This document shows, piece after piece, positions 17,398 to 26,399 of a stretch of DNA of 64,000 bases. Within the stretch, counting starts at the first letter, position 1, and each line of letters starts with the position of its first letter. This stretch comes from Faucicola sp902506215. Its GTDB lineage: Bacteria; Pseudomonadota; Gammaproteobacteria; Pseudomonadales; Moraxellaceae. The position numbers and the translations under genes are program-made. Where the stretch lies: the NCBI GenBank assembly GCA_016888885.1, contig CP069437.1, positions 744,001 to 808,000 on the forward strand. Reading direction: 5' to 3'. The notes below the pieces were generated by a model, which was given only the letters and a program-made list of their open reading frames with translations, searched no databases and was not told the DNA's origin.

Positions 17398-18300
17398 TTA
17401 GCGATTTAACCGCAGCATAAAGCCTATACGTTCAAGTAAACTCAAGTCATTTTCATTTTTGAGCAATGCCCCCGCCATGGGCGGTAAGCTATCGCTTGGA
17501 TTTTTCAACCGCTCAATCGCACTTTGACCGCCCGCTTGCAAATCATCTGCCATCAGCAAACTAATCCAATCTACCAATTCAGAGGTGGATGGCGGTTTTT
17601 TTAAGCCTTTGACTTCACGCAGACCGTAGAACACCTTGAGCGCTTCATCCACCAAGTCTGCTTGTAGATTGGGGAAATGCACATCCACAATTTCACGCAT
17701 GGTTGCTTGGTCAGGAAAATCAATATAATGAAAAAAGCAACGACGCAAGAAAGCATCAGGCAGTTCTTTTTCATTGTTTGACGTGATAATAACGACGGGA
17801 CGATGATCGGCGGTAATCGTTTCACCAGTTTCATACACATAAAACGACATTTTATCGAGTTCATGCAGCAAGTCGTTGGGGAACTCAATATCCGCTTTAT
17901 CAATCTCATCAATGAGCAGTACCACACGCTCAGGACTGGTAAATGCTTGCCATAGCTTGCCTGGCTTGATGTAGTTGGCAATATCATACACGCGGTCATC
18001 GCCCAATTGACTATCCCGCAGGCGTGATACTGCATCATACTCATACAAGCCCTGTTCGGCTTTGGTGGTTGATTTGATGTGCCAAGTTAACAGTGGCATA
18101 CCTAAACTTTTTGCCACTTCTTCAGCCAGTAGCGTTTTACCCGTGCCAGGTTCCCCTTTGATGAGTAACGGTTTTTGTAATCGAATCGCAGCATTGACGG
18201 CAAGCTTTAGGCTGTCAGTGGCGATATAACTATCGGTGCTTGCAAAACTGCTTTGGGTGATGCCATTTTGGATGGCAGCATTTGGCTGATGGTCAGACAT
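17398..18300 (-). CDS. MoxR-family AAA+ ATPase
   Basis: AAA+ chaperone of the MoxR group. Walker A GEPGTGKTLLAEEVAKSL, Walker B VVLLIDEIDKADIEF, sensor 1 VIITSNNEKELPDAFLRRC with the arginine finger, and a C-terminal lid are all present. The start is ATG 18300, with TAGG about eight bases upstream; the upstream TTG at 18324 is less likely. The product is about 300 residues. It would act on or with the VWA-domain protein encoded 2.3 kb downstream on the same strand; the two genes are normally adjacent in this type of pair. Confidence 0.9.
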   Translation of the reverse strand: MSDHQPNAAIQNGITQSSFASTDSYIATDSLKLAVNAAIRLQKPLLIKGEPGTGKTLLAEEVAKSLGMPLLTWHIKSTTKAEQGLYEYDAVSRLRDSQLGDDRVYDIANYIKPGKLWQAFTSPERVVLLIDEIDKADIEFPNDLLHELDKMSFYVYETGETITADHRPVVIITSNNEKELPDAFLRRCFFHYIDFPDQATMREIVDVHFPNLQADLVDEALKVFYGLREVKGLKKPPSTSELVDWISLLMADDLQAGGQSAIERLKNPSDSLPPMAGALLKNENDLSLLERIGFMLRLNR

Positions 18301-18418
18301 AAAAAAACCTATGATAATCGTCAAAAATGAGTTTCAGACTATCATAAGTTTTAGGGAAAGTTAAGCTATAAGTAAAAAGTTAAGCGGTTACAGCTTGTTG
18401 GCTTATCACCATCATAAC

Positions 18419-18874
18419 TTAGCGGCTAGGCTGGCTGATATTGGCGTTATTTAGCGCATGTTTTTTGTTGGTTTTATCGATGCCCATTCGAAGAATTTGC
18501 CAAATAAAACCCAAAATACAGCCCACTGTAATGACAACCATAATTGGTAGCAACCCATTAAAAATAATTGCTGGATCTTTGAGTAAAATCCCATACACCA
18601 CTGAAATACTCGCCGGTGCGATGTCAGGCGGGGTGCCAAGGGAAGTGGTGGGCGTGAGCAAAATTGCAAATAGAATAATCCAACTCAAACCTGCAAGCGT
18701 TTTTGGCAAAATCCGTACCACTAAAATCCAAAGCAGTAATACGACAATGGAAAATCCCACATAGGCATATAGGGGTAATTTGTCTGGCGGCACACCTTGA
18801 ACCAGCTGCGCCCACCAAATGATGATTTCGCCTAGCACATTACCGATTTGGTCGAGTGATAAAAATGCAAACAT
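18419..18874 (-). CDS. Small inner-membrane protein of unknown function
   Basis: 151 residues with three strongly hydrophobic segments: LYAYVGFSIVVLLLWILVV, LAGLSWIILFAILL and LLPIMVVITVGCILGFIW, followed by a basic C-terminal tail. I do not recognise the family. The start ATG 18874 and the even codon use suggest a real gene. It lies between moxR and the ycgL-like gene on the same strand and could share transcription with the latter. No function is proposed. Confidence 0.6.
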   Translation of the reverse strand: MFAFLSLDQIGNVLGEIIIWWAQLVQGVPPDKLPLYAYVGFSIVVLLLWILVVRILPKTLAGLSWIILFAILLTPTTSLGTPPDIAPASISVVYGILLKDPAIIFNGLLPIMVVITVGCILGFIWQILRMGIDKTNKKHALNNANISQPSR

Positions 18875-18940
18875 AATTTTGCCTTGCCAAAAATAGATAG
18901 ATTATTTTAGCATGATTCAAATCATTTGGTTAAAATTTTG

Positions 18941-19264
18941 CTACTGCCACTTGTTCTGCTGTGCTTCTGCCATATTCAATTTTGCTTGGCGTAACAGCAC
19001 ATCTTCAGGCGGCATTTGCACAAAATACCCTTGGCTTTGCAGTTTTTCTAACACTTCTGCTTTATTGACTCGTGCAAGCTTTGGCGTATTCGCCAAATCC
19101 AAATGCATCACAAAGGTTTCGCGCCCAATCGCTTGACGAAAATCCTTAGGCAACACTGACAACCAGTCACGAATCTCGTCCGTGTCATTGGGATAATCTG
19201 GGCGAGCAATGTACACATACAGGTCATCTTTTTTGCTAAATTTATAAATATCGCAATGCATCAT
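18941..19264 (-). CDS. YcgL-domain protein
   Basis: 107-residue protein of the gammaproteobacterial YcgL family (former DUF709), whose biochemical role is not settled. Family features seen are the N-terminal CDIYKFSKKDDLYVYIARPD, the LPKDFRQAIGR block, VMHLDL and a closing VQMPPED segment. Two ATG codons in tandem (19264 and 19261) could start it. It is transcribed in the same direction as the small membrane protein downstream. Confidence 0.85.
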   Translation of the reverse strand: MMHCDIYKFSKKDDLYVYIARPDYPNDTDEIRDWLSVLPKDFRQAIGRETFVMHLDLANTPKLARVNKAEVLEKLQSQGYFVQMPPEDVLLRQAKLNMAEAQQNKWQ

Positions 19265-19407
19265 ACAACCTATTATTACAGTAAAATTTAAAGTGCCTCT
19301 ATCATACCATAAAATGGTTTGTCTGGAATTAAACCCCTTTTGCTATTATTACCCTTTACTATCCGTCGCTTTTACCATTAGCTTGGGCATGTTAAATGTC
19401 GGCCCAT

Positions 19408-19439
19408 AAAAAAAGAGCAACTAGGGCAATTGCTCTTTT
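19408..19439 (-). terminator. Rho-independent terminator of leuA
   Basis: Inverted repeat AAAAGAGCAA / TTGCTCTTTT (19411-19420 and 19430-19439) with a nine-base loop. On the minus strand the stem is followed by a T tract, and it lies about 45 bp after the leuA stop. Confidence 0.85.
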
Positions 19440-19482
19440 GGTGATAAAAGCTACTGATAAATTTGCTCTTTATGAAAGCTAA

Positions 19483-21213
19483 TTAATGATGCTCAGTATC
19501 GGCAATCTGCGCTTGTGCCAACGCGGACAAGGCGGCTTTCAACATCGCTGATACGGTGCTTGAGCAAGTGCCGATACCTGAATAAATCTCACCTTCAATA
19601 TTCAACTGTAAGTAAGCAACGGCATTGGCATCACTGTTGTTTTGGGTGAGCGGGCTTTGACTTTCAACCGTTAACGCATGCTCTGCATAGTTGATAACGT
19701 GAATATTTTTGTTCAATTTGGCAGAGATGGCATTGATAAAGGCAGACAACGGACCATTGCCATTACCAACAACGTCTATGATGTCATCTCCCATGCGCAC
19801 AGAGCCTGTAAAGCTTACTGTACCCGCCGTGTTCTTGATTTCATAATCTTGCAACGCCAAAGTAGATTGGTTCAAATAGGTGTTTTCAAACACGCTAATA
19901 ACATCATCTGATGTCAATTCTGTCTGGCGACTTTCGGCTTCTTGCTGAATGACACGGCTAAAGTCAATTTGCGTCCAGCGTGGCAAATGAAAACCAAAGT
20001 CACGTTGCAAGATATAAGCAACACCGCCTTTACCTGACTGGCTATTGATACGCACGACATCCTGATAGCCGCGTCCGATATCAGCAGGGTCAATCGGCAA
20101 GTACGCCACATCCCATAAGCCTTGGGTAGTTTCGGCATTTTGCTCGTTATAATCTAGCGATTTTTTAATGGCATCTTGGTGCGAGCCACTAAAAGCGGTA
20201 AATACCAACTCGCCCACGTAGGGATGGCGTGGATGAATCGGTAACTGATTGCACTCACTTACCACTTGGGCGATTTCGCTCATATTACTAAAATCAAGCT
20301 GTGGGTCTACGCCTTGGCTATACATATTCATCGCCATGACCATAATATCCATGTTGCCTGTGCGCTCGCCATTGCCAAAAAGCGTGCCTTCAATACGGTC
20401 AGCCCCTGCCATCAAACCCAACTCACTGGCAGCCACGGCACAGCCACGGTCATTGTGGGTGTGAAGGCTCACAATCACATGCTCACGCATGGGTAAGTTT
20501 TGGCAAAAATATTCAATCTGATCGGCATAAATATTGGGCGTCGAGCTTTCTACTGTTGATGGCAAGTTAAAGATTACCTTCTGACCTAAGTCCGGGCGCC
20601 AAACTTTACACACCTCATCACAGATTTTGACCGAAAAATCGACCTCGGTTTGCGAGAAACTTTCAGGGGAATATTCAAAAATCCATTCGGTTTCAGGGTA
20701 TTCTTTCGCCAACTCACGCAACAATGTCGCGCCCTCAACCGCAATCGCAATGATGTCATCATAATCTTTTTGATACACTTTTTCGCGTTGTACTTTTGAG
20801 GTTGAGTTATACACGTGGACGATGGCACGTTTGGCACCCTTCAACGACTCAAAAGTACGGCGAATCAAATGTTCACGTGCCTGCACCAATACCTGCAAGG
20901 TCACATCGTCGGGTACGTGTCCGCCTTCGATTAATTTGCGGGTAAAGTCATACTCAACTTGCGCCGCTGAGGGAAAACCAATCTCAATTTCTTTAAAACC
21001 CACTTGCACCAACAAATCAAAGAAGCGCATTTTTTGTTCAATGCTCATCGGCTCAATCAAGGCTTGGTTACCATCTCGCAAATCCACCGACGTCCATATG
21101 GGCGCTTTGGTGATGGTTTTATCGGGCCAAGTACGCTGGATCATCTTTGGTGCAAACGCAAAGGGTTGGTATTTTTTATGATTAAAAGCCGTATTCTTGG
21201 GTTGTATTGACAT
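19483..21213 (-). CDS. leuA: 2-Isopropylmalate synthase
   Basis: Condenses acetyl-CoA with 2-oxoisovalerate, the first committed step of leucine synthesis. The 576-residue protein is the long (LeuA2, mycobacterial/fungal-like) form: it starts with a KYQPFAFAPKMIQRTWPDKT segment and has the DREH-family catalytic start TSVDLRDGNQALIEP. It has the HTHND metal site, the GNGERTGN glycine-rich motif and a C-terminal regulatory domain with the leucine-binding fold. GGAG lies upstream of ATG 21213. A divergent Lrp/AsnC regulator starts 164 bp away, so local control by leucine is plausible but not shown. Confidence 0.95.
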   Translation of the reverse strand: MSIQPKNTAFNHKKYQPFAFAPKMIQRTWPDKTITKAPIWTSVDLRDGNQALIEPMSIEQKMRFFDLLVQVGFKEIEIGFPSAAQVEYDFTRKLIEGGHVPDDVTLQVLVQAREHLIRRTFESLKGAKRAIVHVYNSTSKVQREKVYQKDYDDIIAIAVEGATLLRELAKEYPETEWIFEYSPESFSQTEVDFSVKICDEVCKVWRPDLGQKVIFNLPSTVESSTPNIYADQIEYFCQNLPMREHVIVSLHTHNDRGCAVAASELGLMAGADRIEGTLFGNGERTGNMDIMVMAMNMYSQGVDPQLDFSNMSEIAQVVSECNQLPIHPRHPYVGELVFTAFSGSHQDAIKKSLDYNEQNAETTQGLWDVAYLPIDPADIGRGYQDVVRINSQSGKGGVAYILQRDFGFHLPRWTQIDFSRVIQQEAESRQTELTSDDVISVFENTYLNQSTLALQDYEIKNTAGTVSFTGSVRMGDDIIDVVGNGNGPLSAFINAISAKLNKNIHVINYAEHALTVESQSPLTQNNSDANAVAYLQLNIEGEIYSGIGTCSSTVSAMLKAALSALAQAQIADTEHH

Positions 21214-21377
21214 GCTAATTCTCCAAATTTAATTTTGCTTAAAATTTTATGATGAAATTATACCCATTTTTTTGTAGTTGAAGTAACCAAATTTTGCTAT
21301 AAAATACATACAATTTGATATTTATGGCTAATAAAATTATAGTGTGTAGTTAAAATCACTAATCTTGAGAATTTACC

Positions 21378-21836
21378 ATGGATTCATTAGATAAAATAGA
21401 CAGACAAATATTAGCGCTATTACGAGAAAATGCACGCATGAGTAACCTTGAATTGGCAGAAAGGGTAAACTTAAGCCCCACTCCTTGTGCGCGCAGAGTC
21501 AAACAATTAGAGGATTCAGGTGTTATCACGGGTTATAGTGTCACCACCGACCCTAGAAAATTAGGTTATCAACTGTCAGTCTATATTGCCATTAGCATGG
21601 ATAAACATACGGCAGAACGCTTTAGCAATTTTGAAAAAAAACTACGAGAATTTCCTGAAGTGGTCAGCTGTAGTATTGTGACAGGGCGCAGCGAAGACTA
21701 TCTTATCAAAGCTTTGGTCAAAGATATGGCGCATTATGAAGAATTTTTATTGCATCGTCTAAACCGTATCGAAGGTATCGCACAAGTGCATACCAGTTTT
21801 GAATTACGGCAAGTATTTGAAAAATCCATCATCTAA
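21378..21836 (+). CDS. Lrp/AsnC-family transcriptional regulator
   Basis: 152 residues with the standard Lrp layout. The N-terminal helix-turn-helix is LDKIDRQILALLRENARMSN with LAERVNLSPTPCARRVKQLE; the C-terminal RAM/ligand domain contains VVSCSIVTGRSEDYLIKALV. The fit to Lrp itself is close, including the start LDKIDRQIL. It is divergent from leuA and could govern it and other amino-acid genes. Ligand and regulon are inference. Confidence 0.88.
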   Translation: MDSLDKIDRQILALLRENARMSNLELAERVNLSPTPCARRVKQLEDSGVITGYSVTTDPRKLGYQLSVYIAISMDKHTAERFSNFEKKLREFPEVVSCSIVTGRSEDYLIKALVKDMAHYEEFLLHRLNRIEGIAQVHTSFELRQVFEKSII

Positions 21837-21933
21837 TTGGGTATTAAAGCCTATTTTAAACCCTGTTTTAAAACCTATAAAAAAACGCACTATTTTATGT
21901 ATTGGTCTCGCTTATGCTACCCAGCCAAACAAT

Positions 21934-21966
21934 AAAAAAGCCATTGATAACCAACGGCTTTTTTTA
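21934..21966. terminator. Terminator between lrp-like gene and AGCS symporter
   Basis: AAAAAAGCC and GGCTTTTTTT form the base of a stem whose upper part, TTG/CAA, is set off by one mismatch, with loop ATAAC. A and T runs on both sides suit termination of the two convergent genes. Confidence 0.8.
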
Positions 21967-21977
21967 TTGTCTAATCG

Positions 21978-23477
21978 CTATTTTTCCCAAATTCCCGATG
22001 TGACTTTGGCTTTCATGGCGGGGTATTTATTGATGTTAAAAACAGGATGCTTAACACCTGATTTGATTTGAGCGGAATAATCTTTTGCCAAAATAAACAC
22101 ATATTTTGACAACAGGACGATACTGACAAGATTAATATACGCCATAATCGCCATCATCAAATCACCCATATCCCACACCATAGGCACTTCAGCCACAGAA
22201 CCAAAATATACAAATGCAAGCACTAAAATACGAAATATATTTAAAATCATTGGATGATTCTTAAGATATTGCACATTTGTCTCGGCATAGGCGTAGTTGC
22301 CAATAATACTCGAAAAAGCGAACATAAACAGCACTACCGCTAGGAAAATTTGCGCCCATGAACCTACATGACTTTCTAACGCGGCCTGGGTCAATTGAAT
22401 CCCTGTCAAATCAGCGGTGGGTAGTTTTGATAATAAAATAATAAACGCAGTGCAAGAGCAGACAATAATGGTATCCACAAAAACGCCCAAACTTTGAATC
22501 AGTCCTTGTGTGGCGGGGTGAGGTACATCCGCAGCAGCAGCGGCATTAGGGGCAGAGCCTTGACCTGCTTCGTTAGAGTACAAACCCCGCTTAATCCCAA
22601 GCATCATCGATTGCGATACCAAACCGCCTAACGCCCCACCCGCTGCCGCATTAAAAGTAAAGGCATCGGTCAAAATCAAATTAAATACCTGCGGAATCAT
22701 GGTGATATTGGTCACAATAATATACAACGCCATCAGTAAATACACCGCTGCCATCACAGGTACTAGCATTTCTGAAATGGTGGCAACGCGTTTTATCCCA
22801 CCAAAAATAATCGGTGCAGAAATGATAACCAACAATATCGCTACCACATGTTTACCCGTTTCCCATGAAGCACAGGTATTATCGCCCGTACAACCGACTG
22901 CCGATTGTACCGCTTGGGCAATGGTATTGGCTTGAATGGCATTATAAACCAAGCCAAAACACAAAATCAGACTCACTGCAAACGCCACACCTAGCCAACC
23001 TTGTCCTAAACCCTGACGGATATAGTAAGCAGGTCCACCCCGAAAATGCCCATTGGCATCTCGCACCTTAAATAATTGTGCCAGTGACGACTCAGCAAAC
23101 GCCGATGCCATCCCAATCAAGGCAATAAACCACATCCAAAATACCGCACCCGGTCCACCAACACTTACGGCAATAGCAACCCCTGCGATATTCCCTGTGC
23201 CGACACGACTCGCCAACCCTGTCATAAACGCTTGAAACGACGAGATACTCTCACTATGTTCGTGATGTTCGGTGCTTCGACTAGCCAGCAAATTCTTGAC
23301 ACTATGTCCAAATAAACGAAATTGAACAAACCCTGTCATGACGGTGAAAAACACACCAATACAAATCAAAATCCACACCAACCAATCCCACATAGGTGAA
23401 CTGATAAGATTGACACTACAATGAATGCTATCCATCACACTTGCTTGCGCCAAGCAAGCTAAATCTTTGTTATACAT
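21978..23477 (-). CDS. Alanine or glycine:cation symporter (AGCS family)
   Basis: Inner-membrane sodium-coupled amino-acid carrier of the AGCS family (AlsT/DagA type). Hallmarks are QAFMTGLASRVGTGNIAGVAIA near the N-terminus, FRGGPAYYIRQGLG, and KRGLYSNEAGQGSAPNAAA. About eleven hydrophobic segments are present. I place the start at ATG 23477, giving 499 residues; the open frame runs further up to 23564, but that part overlaps a terminator and has no ribosome site. Substrate choice (alanine, glycine or glutamine) cannot be read from the sequence. Confidence 0.9.
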   Translation of the reverse strand: MYNKDLACLAQASVMDSIHCSVNLISSPMWDWLVWILICIGVFFTVMTGFVQFRLFGHSVKNLLASRSTEHHEHSESISSFQAFMTGLASRVGTGNIAGVAIAVSVGGPGAVFWMWFIALIGMASAFAESSLAQLFKVRDANGHFRGGPAYYIRQGLGQGWLGVAFAVSLILCFGLVYNAIQANTIAQAVQSAVGCTGDNTCASWETGKHVVAILLVIISAPIIFGGIKRVATISEMLVPVMAAVYLLMALYIIVTNITMIPQVFNLILTDAFTFNAAAGGALGGLVSQSMMLGIKRGLYSNEAGQGSAPNAAAAADVPHPATQGLIQSLGVFVDTIIVCSCTAFIILLSKLPTADLTGIQLTQAALESHVGSWAQIFLAVVLFMFAFSSIIGNYAYAETNVQYLKNHPMILNIFRILVLAFVYFGSVAEVPMVWDMGDLMMAIMAYINLVSIVLLSKYVFILAKDYSAQIKSGVKHPVFNINKYPAMKAKVTSGIWEK

Positions 23478-23546
23478 CAATGAATCTCGCCTCAAAAATT
23501 GATAGCGGATAGTATCAATAAAGCAAACTTTTGGCAATGATTGAGC

Positions 23547-23577
23547 AAAAAAAAACGACACCAAAAGTGTCGTTTTT
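23547..23577 (-). terminator. Terminator downstream of the outer-membrane protein gene
   Basis: Perfect stem AAAAACGACAC / GTGTCGTTTTT with loop CAAAA. A long A run on the plus strand becomes the T tract on the minus strand. It follows the OMP stop by about 20 bp and separates that gene from the symporter. Confidence 0.9.
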
Positions 23578-23597
23578 CTAAAACTTACGCTAACAAA

Positions 23598-24377
23598 TTA
23601 GAAACGGTAAGTTGCACCGATTTTAGCGATTGGGTACCATTTTGAATAATTTGAATCATCCAAATCTTTTTGAAGATCAGATGCTAGATCTGGACTCTTC
23701 ACACCATTCTCTTTAGCATCAGTAACTTTTAAGCCACCCGTATAAGCTGCACCGATTTCACCAAATACACCAAAGTTATTAGTGATATTAGGACGGAAAC
23801 CAAGAGTTAAGTATGGGTTCATAGTGTTTTTGTTTTCAGCTGAGGCTTCAATGTTACTAGCGTAACGTCTACCATTGATGTTAACTGGTTTAGTTTCAGT
23901 CGCTTGTTTTTTCAAGGTGATTTCGTTGTCACCAAAAATCGTACCAACACCTACAGTAAACCAATTTCCAGCTGGACGTAAATTCACACCGATATATGGG
24001 TTGCTTGAATCTGTTTCTAAGTCATATTTAACATCTTCAATTTTGATGGTGTCTTTTAAACCACCAATATCGCCGCCAGCCCAACCAACTACAAGCTCAG
24101 TTTTATCATTTAAACCCCAACCAATATTGGCACCATAACCTAAGGTACCTACTTCGGCACTGATAGCAGCAGGATGTGTTACGGTATCAAAAAACGTTCT
24201 AGTACCGGTAACCAATTGAGTTGTTGTGTTTTTTACTACACCTAAGTTTGGATCGTAGATAGTAGTAGATACGGCAACAGGCTGTGCAACAATTTGTTGA
24301 TCAACAACTACAGTTTCAGCAAAAGCAGAAGTTGCGATTAAAGCAGCAGGAATAGCCGCTAGTTTCAAAAATTTCAT
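23598..24377 (-). CDS. Predicted outer-membrane beta-barrel protein
   Basis: 259 residues with a typical signal peptide (MKFLKLAAIPAALIATSAFA, cleavage before ET). The mature part alternates polar and hydrophobic residues in short strands rich in Gly, Asn, Thr and Tyr (YGANIGWGLNDKTELVVGW, NPYLTLGFRPNITNNFGVFG). It ends in TYRF, the C-terminal aromatic residue recognised by the Bam machinery. About eight to ten strands would fit. The family was not recognised and the solute or role is unknown. The ribosome site TAGGAG lies just upstream. It has its own strong terminator, which suggests a monocistronic, perhaps abundant, product. Confidence 0.75.
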   Translation of the reverse strand: MKFLKLAAIPAALIATSAFAETVVVDQQIVAQPVAVSTTIYDPNLGVVKNTTTQLVTGTRTFFDTVTHPAAISAEVGTLGYGANIGWGLNDKTELVVGWAGGDIGGLKDTIKIEDVKYDLETDSSNPYIGVNLRPAGNWFTVGVGTIFGDNEITLKKQATETKPVNINGRRYASNIEASAENKNTMNPYLTLGFRPNITNNFGVFGEIGAAYTGGLKVTDAKENGVKSPDLASDLQKDLDDSNYSKWYPIAKIGATYRF

Positions 24378-24651
24378 ATAAATCTCCTAAGGACAGGATA
24401 AGGTAAATTTACCATTTCTCTTAAAAATCTAAAAGACTTTCAAGCAATGAATGACATATAAAGAAAAAGTAAATTAGTTGACATATTTTGTTACGTTTCT
24501 CTTAGGTATATTAAAACGTAATTTTTCAGCAATGTCTTTTAATTTTGTATAACTTTTCTATATGTTTATGTAATTACATTGGATGAAGTGTAATATTTTA
24601 TCAAAAATGTTGCTTTTTTAAAAGACTTAAGTTGATGTTGCAATTAAGAGA
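24378..24651. other. AT-rich divergent spacer between OMP gene and ahcY leader
   Basis: About 270 bp of very AT-rich DNA. It must hold the OMP promoter on the minus strand. Several TTGAAA/TTGACA-like hexamers occur, but none has a well-spaced -10 partner that I would call. Confidence 0.4.
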
Positions 24652-24680
24652 ATGACTTTTATGTTAATTTTTTTTACAAT
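24652..24680 (+). promoter_or_regulatory. Predicted sigma-70 promoter of ahcY
   Basis: ATGACT (24652-24657) and TACAAT (24675-24680) are separated by 17 bp. A start near 24687 would put the first transcribed bases directly at the 5' end of the predicted riboswitch, which supports both calls. Confidence 0.6.
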
Positions 24681-24687
24681 ACACCTA

Positions 24688-24798
24688 TCGAGAGATGCTG
24701 CAGCTTAAGGTTGGCTTAATTTATATTTGCTTGCCTGCGCTAGGCTCGTTTTTTGTATTTTAACCAAAATAAATCCAAAATAAATAACGGCATCTGCG
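24688..24798 (+). promoter_or_regulatory. S-adenosylhomocysteine (SAH) riboswitch in the ahcY leader
   Basis: The leader carries the conserved elements of the SAH riboswitch in the right order. First comes a 5' strand CGAG-AGATGC-TGC. Then comes AGGCTCG (24742-24748), whose CTCG (24745-24748) pairs with CGAG (24689-24692). Last comes AACGGCATCT, whose GCATCT (24790-24795) pairs with AGATGC (24693-24698) to form the pseudoknot. The literal motifs AGGCTCG and AACGGC agree with the known consensus. In the family, SAH binding switches on genes of SAH recycling. The gene downstream is SAH hydrolase, the expected target. The stretch 24798-24826 before the ribosome site may form the expression platform. 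Confidence 0.85.
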
Positions 24799-24841
24799 TT
24801 TTGACTTTAACTTTTTTTACCGGTTTTAAGGAGTGGACGCA

Positions 24842-26242
24842 GTGTCCCTGTCTATCAATTCTACTGATTCAAATTTTTCTGATTATAAAGTTGCCGATAT
24901 TAGCCTTGCCGACTACGGTCGCAAAGAAATTAAACTGGCTGAAACTGAAATGCCTGCTTTGATGGGCTTACGCCAACGCTACCAAGCCGAGCAGCCTTTA
25001 AAAGGCGCCAAGATTGTGGGCTGTATCCACATGACGATTCAAACTGCTGTGCTCATTGAAACGCTCGTGGCGCTGGGTGCTGAAGTACGCTGGACTTCTT
25101 GTAATATTTTTTCAACCCAAGACCATGCCGCTGCCGCCATCGCAGCAGCCGGTATTCCTGTGTTTGCTTGGAAAGGCGAAACTGAGGAAGAATACGAATG
25201 GTGTCTACGCCAGCAGATTTTTGAAGGCGGTGAAGCCACGGGCAAGCTGTGGGATGCCAATATTATTTTAGATGATGGCGGTGACTTGACGGCGCTGATT
25301 CATAACGACTACCCACAAATGCTCGACAACATTCACGGTATCTCAGAAGAGACAACAACAGGGGTACATCGTCTAATTGAAATGTTAAATGCAGGCACGC
25401 TAAAAGTACCCGCGATTAATGTCAATGACGCAGTGACCAAATCAAAAAATGACAACAAATATGGCTGTCGTCATAGCCTAAACGATGCTATCAAACGTGG
25501 TACCGATATGCTGTTAGCGGGTCGTCGTGCACTTGTTATCGGTTATGGCGATGTGGGTAAAGGTTCTGCGCAAAGCCTACGGCAAGAAGGTATGGTAGTA
25601 CGAGTGACGGAAGTCGATCCGATTTGTGGTATGCAAGCTTGTATGGATGGCTATGAATTGGTCTCGCCATTTGTGGAAGGTGACCCTGCCAAAGGTGTCA
25701 ACAAAACCCTTATGCAAGATACTGACTTGGTGGTCACTACCACTGGTAACTACCATGTCTGTAATAGCGATATGCTAAAAGCCTTAAAAGCCACCGCAGT
25801 GGTTTGTAATATTGGTCACTTTGATACTGAGATTGATACCCAGTTTATGCGTGACAACTGGAAATGGGTGGAAGTGAAGCCTCAAGTACACCAAGTCTAT
25901 CGATCAGAAGATGAAAACGATTACTTGCTTTTATTGTCGGAAGGTCGTTTGGTCAATTTGGGCAATGCCACAGGTCATCCATCACGTATTATGGATGGTT
26001 CTTTTGCCAACCAAGTATTGGCGCAAATGCACTTATTCAAAGAAAAATTTGCTGATTTGCCGGCGGACAAAAAAGCGGATAATTTATATGTCAAAGTATT
26101 GCCCAAAAAACTTGATGAAGAAGTGGCAGCAGCCATGGTTGCAGGCTTTAACGGGGTGCTGACTAAATTGACGCAGCAACAAGCCGATTATATCGGTGTG
26201 CCAGTTGAAGGTCCATTCAAACCTGATAGCTATAAATACTAA
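24842..26242 (+). CDS. ahcY: Adenosylhomocysteinase (SAH hydrolase)
   Basis: Reversibly splits S-adenosylhomocysteine to adenosine and homocysteine, relieving product inhibition of methyltransferases. Seen are the N-terminal DYKVADISLADYGRKEI, the substrate motifs CIHMTIQTAVLIETL and DDGGDLT, and the NAD-binding GYGDVGKGSAQSL. The protein ends in the family-typical PFKPDSYKY. I start at GTG 24842 because TAAGGAG lies eight bases upstream (24827-24833); the GTG at 24833 would overlap the ribosome site. The product is 466 residues. metF follows after a terminator, linking SAH recycling with methyl-folate supply. Confidence 0.95.
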   Translation: MSLSINSTDSNFSDYKVADISLADYGRKEIKLAETEMPALMGLRQRYQAEQPLKGAKIVGCIHMTIQTAVLIETLVALGAEVRWTSCNIFSTQDHAAAAIAAAGIPVFAWKGETEEEYEWCLRQQIFEGGEATGKLWDANIILDDGGDLTALIHNDYPQMLDNIHGISEETTTGVHRLIEMLNAGTLKVPAINVNDAVTKSKNDNKYGCRHSLNDAIKRGTDMLLAGRRALVIGYGDVGKGSAQSLRQEGMVVRVTEVDPICGMQACMDGYELVSPFVEGDPAKGVNKTLMQDTDLVVTTTGNYHVCNSDMLKALKATAVVCNIGHFDTEIDTQFMRDNWKWVEVKPQVHQVYRSEDENDYLLLLSEGRLVNLGNATGHPSRIMDGSFANQVLAQMHLFKEKFADLPADKKADNLYVKVLPKKLDEEVAAAMVAGFNGVLTKLTQQQADYIGVPVEGPFKPDSYKY

Positions 26243-26275
26243 TAGCTATAACTACTATTTGTTAAAGGTTCAATC

Positions 26276-26304
26276 AAAGTCATGCCCATGTGCATGACTT
26301 TTTT
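26276..26304 (+). terminator. Terminator after ahcY
   Basis: AAAGTCATG / CATGACTTT stem with an eight-base loop (CCCATGTG), followed by a T run, 34 bp downstream of the ahcY stop. Confidence 0.88.
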
Positions 26305-26399
26305 ATGCAGTTTAACTCAATGTTTATGCCAAAAAATTCAATTTTTTTACTGTTATACCCGTTATAATGGTGCTATTTTTTATCATTTTGGATACTTTC

